DNA from: Nitrospiraceae bacterium | Lineage (GTDB): Bacteria; Nitrospirota; Thermodesulfovibrionia; Thermodesulfovibrionales; Dissulfurispiraceae | Direction of reading: 5' to 3' | Length of the DNA: 9,245 nucleotides | Assembly (NCBI GenBank): GCA_003170655.1 | Contig: PMYY01000018.1 | Coordinates: 1,460-10,704, forward strand | Part shown: piece by piece, positions 8,909 through 9,245 of the stretch | Position numbering within the stretch: the stretch's first letter is position 1 | How the letters are laid out: each line of letters begins with the position of its first letter | Made by a program: the position numbers and the translations under genes | The notes under the pieces: model-generated | Databases searched by the model: none | Seen by the model: the letters and a program-made list of their open reading frames with translations, nothing else | Told to the model about the DNA's origin: nothing

Positions 8909-8936
8909 TCCGATTCTTGCTGCCGGCAGAATGATT
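8907..8936 (-). other. Imperfect stem-loop between the small membrane gene and the Ada-like gene
   Basis: Arms AATC/GATT (8907-8910 with 8933-8936), ATTCT/AGAAT (8913-8917 with 8928-8932) and GC/GC (8919-8920 with 8926-8927) stack into an 11-bp stem. Two small bulges and a 5-nt loop complete it, and the core contains the perfect palindrome CTGCCGGCAG (8920-8929). It starts directly after the stop of the upstream gene and reaches the candidate -35 box. No U-run follows in the - direction, so it is not a canonical intrinsic terminator. It could be an operator, a processing site or a partial terminator. Confidence 0.4.
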
Positions 8937-9188
8937 CTATGTGTTGCGCTTGTAGAACAGGAGAAGACAAAGCCCTATAATGATGATGCCGATAAACGGT
9001 ACGGAGATGATCACCACCTTAATTAATTCCACGCCCGCTGCGTAGAAGGCTTCTTCCACGCTGAATTGCCGGGGAAAGAAAGTCTTCAGGTAATGGATCT
9101 CTTCCACAGAATGCCAGCAGACGGCCGAGATTACGAATAAACTGATACCAACCGCCGATAATATTGTCGCACGTAAAATCCGGTTCAT
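8937..9188 (-). CDS. Small two-helix membrane protein of unknown function
   Basis: This 83-residue protein was not recognised as a member of any family. Two hydrophobic helices are clear: about 7-25 (ATILSAVGISLFVISAVCW) and about 57-79 (VVIISVPFIGIIIIGLCLLL). A polar 30-residue loop between them contains HSVEEIHYL and FFPRQFSVEEAF, and the C-tail is short and basic (YKRNT). Positive charges at the N-terminus and at the C-tail suggest that both ends are cytoplasmic and the loop is periplasmic. The start ATG is preceded by AAAGG on the - strand, 9 nt away, and overlaps by 4 bp (ATGA) the stop of an open frame entering from the right edge. It therefore looks like a downstream member of an operon. 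The hydrophobic pattern and RBS support a real gene; function is unknown. Confidence 0.65.
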   Translation of the reverse strand: MNRILRATILSAVGISLFVISAVCWHSVEEIHYLKTFFPRQFSVEEAFYAAGVELIKVVIISVPFIGIIIIGLCLLLFYKRNT

Positions 9189-9245
9189 ATCAAGTCGCCT
9201 TTAATCCAGTAACGCGCTGTCGGTAATCGCATCAGCCAGAGTTTG
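9185..9245 (-). CDS. C-terminal end of an unidentified gene (partial)
   Basis: An open frame enters from the right edge of the window and ends with TGA at 9187-9185, overlapping the ATG of the small membrane gene as ATGA. The visible tail ends LPTARYWIKGDLI. The ATGA overlap is a common operon junction and favours this frame. A second - strand frame is also open from the edge and ends with TAA at 9203-9201 (tail ITDSALLD), its stop directly abutting the AAAGG ribosome site, which is also a plausible operon arrangement. All + strand frames here contain stops, so a gene on the - strand is likely, but which of the two frames is real cannot be decided from about 60 bp. No product is assigned. Confidence 0.4.
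   Translation of the reverse strand, partial: KLWLMRLPTARYWIKGDLI

Noticed and set aside
8862..8936. E. coli-type Ada box upstream of the Ada-like gene
   Set aside because: AAT and GCAA elements both occur on the - strand but not in the order and spacing of the known Ada operator, and the protein lacks the sensor domain that recognises it.
1..9245. CRISPR arrays, tRNA/rRNA genes, insertion sequences, phage or toxin-antitoxin modules
   Set aside because: No short regularly spaced repeats, cloverleaf-like sequences, transposase motifs or terminal inverted repeats were seen on either strand.

Overview
The window comes from a Gram-negative bacterium. It encodes an RND-type tripartite efflux pump that needs an outer membrane, and its outer-membrane channel carries a lipoprotein signal. 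Base composition looks mid-range (roughly mid-50s % GC by eye). The proteins resemble proteobacterial MdtABC/MuxABC relatives, but the genus cannot be fixed from the sequence alone.

Positions 1-8028 (+ strand) hold one tightly packed operon, entered partway through its first gene. The order is: the C-terminus of a periplasmic adaptor (MdtA/MuxA type), two paralogous RND transporters (MdtB- and MdtC-like), and a NodT-family outer-membrane factor. Junctions are a 3-bp gap, a 4-bp ATGA overlap and a 3-bp gap, so the four genes are almost certainly co-transcribed and partly translationally coupled. The layout is that of the heteromeric MdtBC class of pump, but with its own outer-membrane channel in the operon, as in Pseudomonas MuxABC-OpmB, rather than a shared TolC. 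The predicted machine takes substrates from the inner membrane or periplasm via a mixed MdtB/MdtC trimer driven by the proton gradient, and expels them through the adaptor and the channel.

Positions 8031-9245 are transcribed from the - strand, converging on the pump operon with only 2 bp between stop codons. Reading leftward from 9245 there is the tail of an unidentified gene, a small two-helix membrane protein (8937-9188), a short regulatory gap with a stem-loop and a good sigma70-like promoter, and an Ada-like protein (8031-8858). The Ada-like protein fuses an AraC-type DNA-binding domain to an O6-methylguanine-DNA methyltransferase but lacks the N-terminal methylphosphotriester sensor of E. 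coli Ada. It is probably a DNA alkylation repair gene unrelated to the pump.

No RNA genes, CRISPR arrays, insertion sequences or phage genes were seen, and no gene-free stretch exceeds 300 bp. Most of the window belongs to known families. The less explained parts are the small membrane protein with its upstream partner, the ada-like leader region, and an A10 tract at the end of mdtC.
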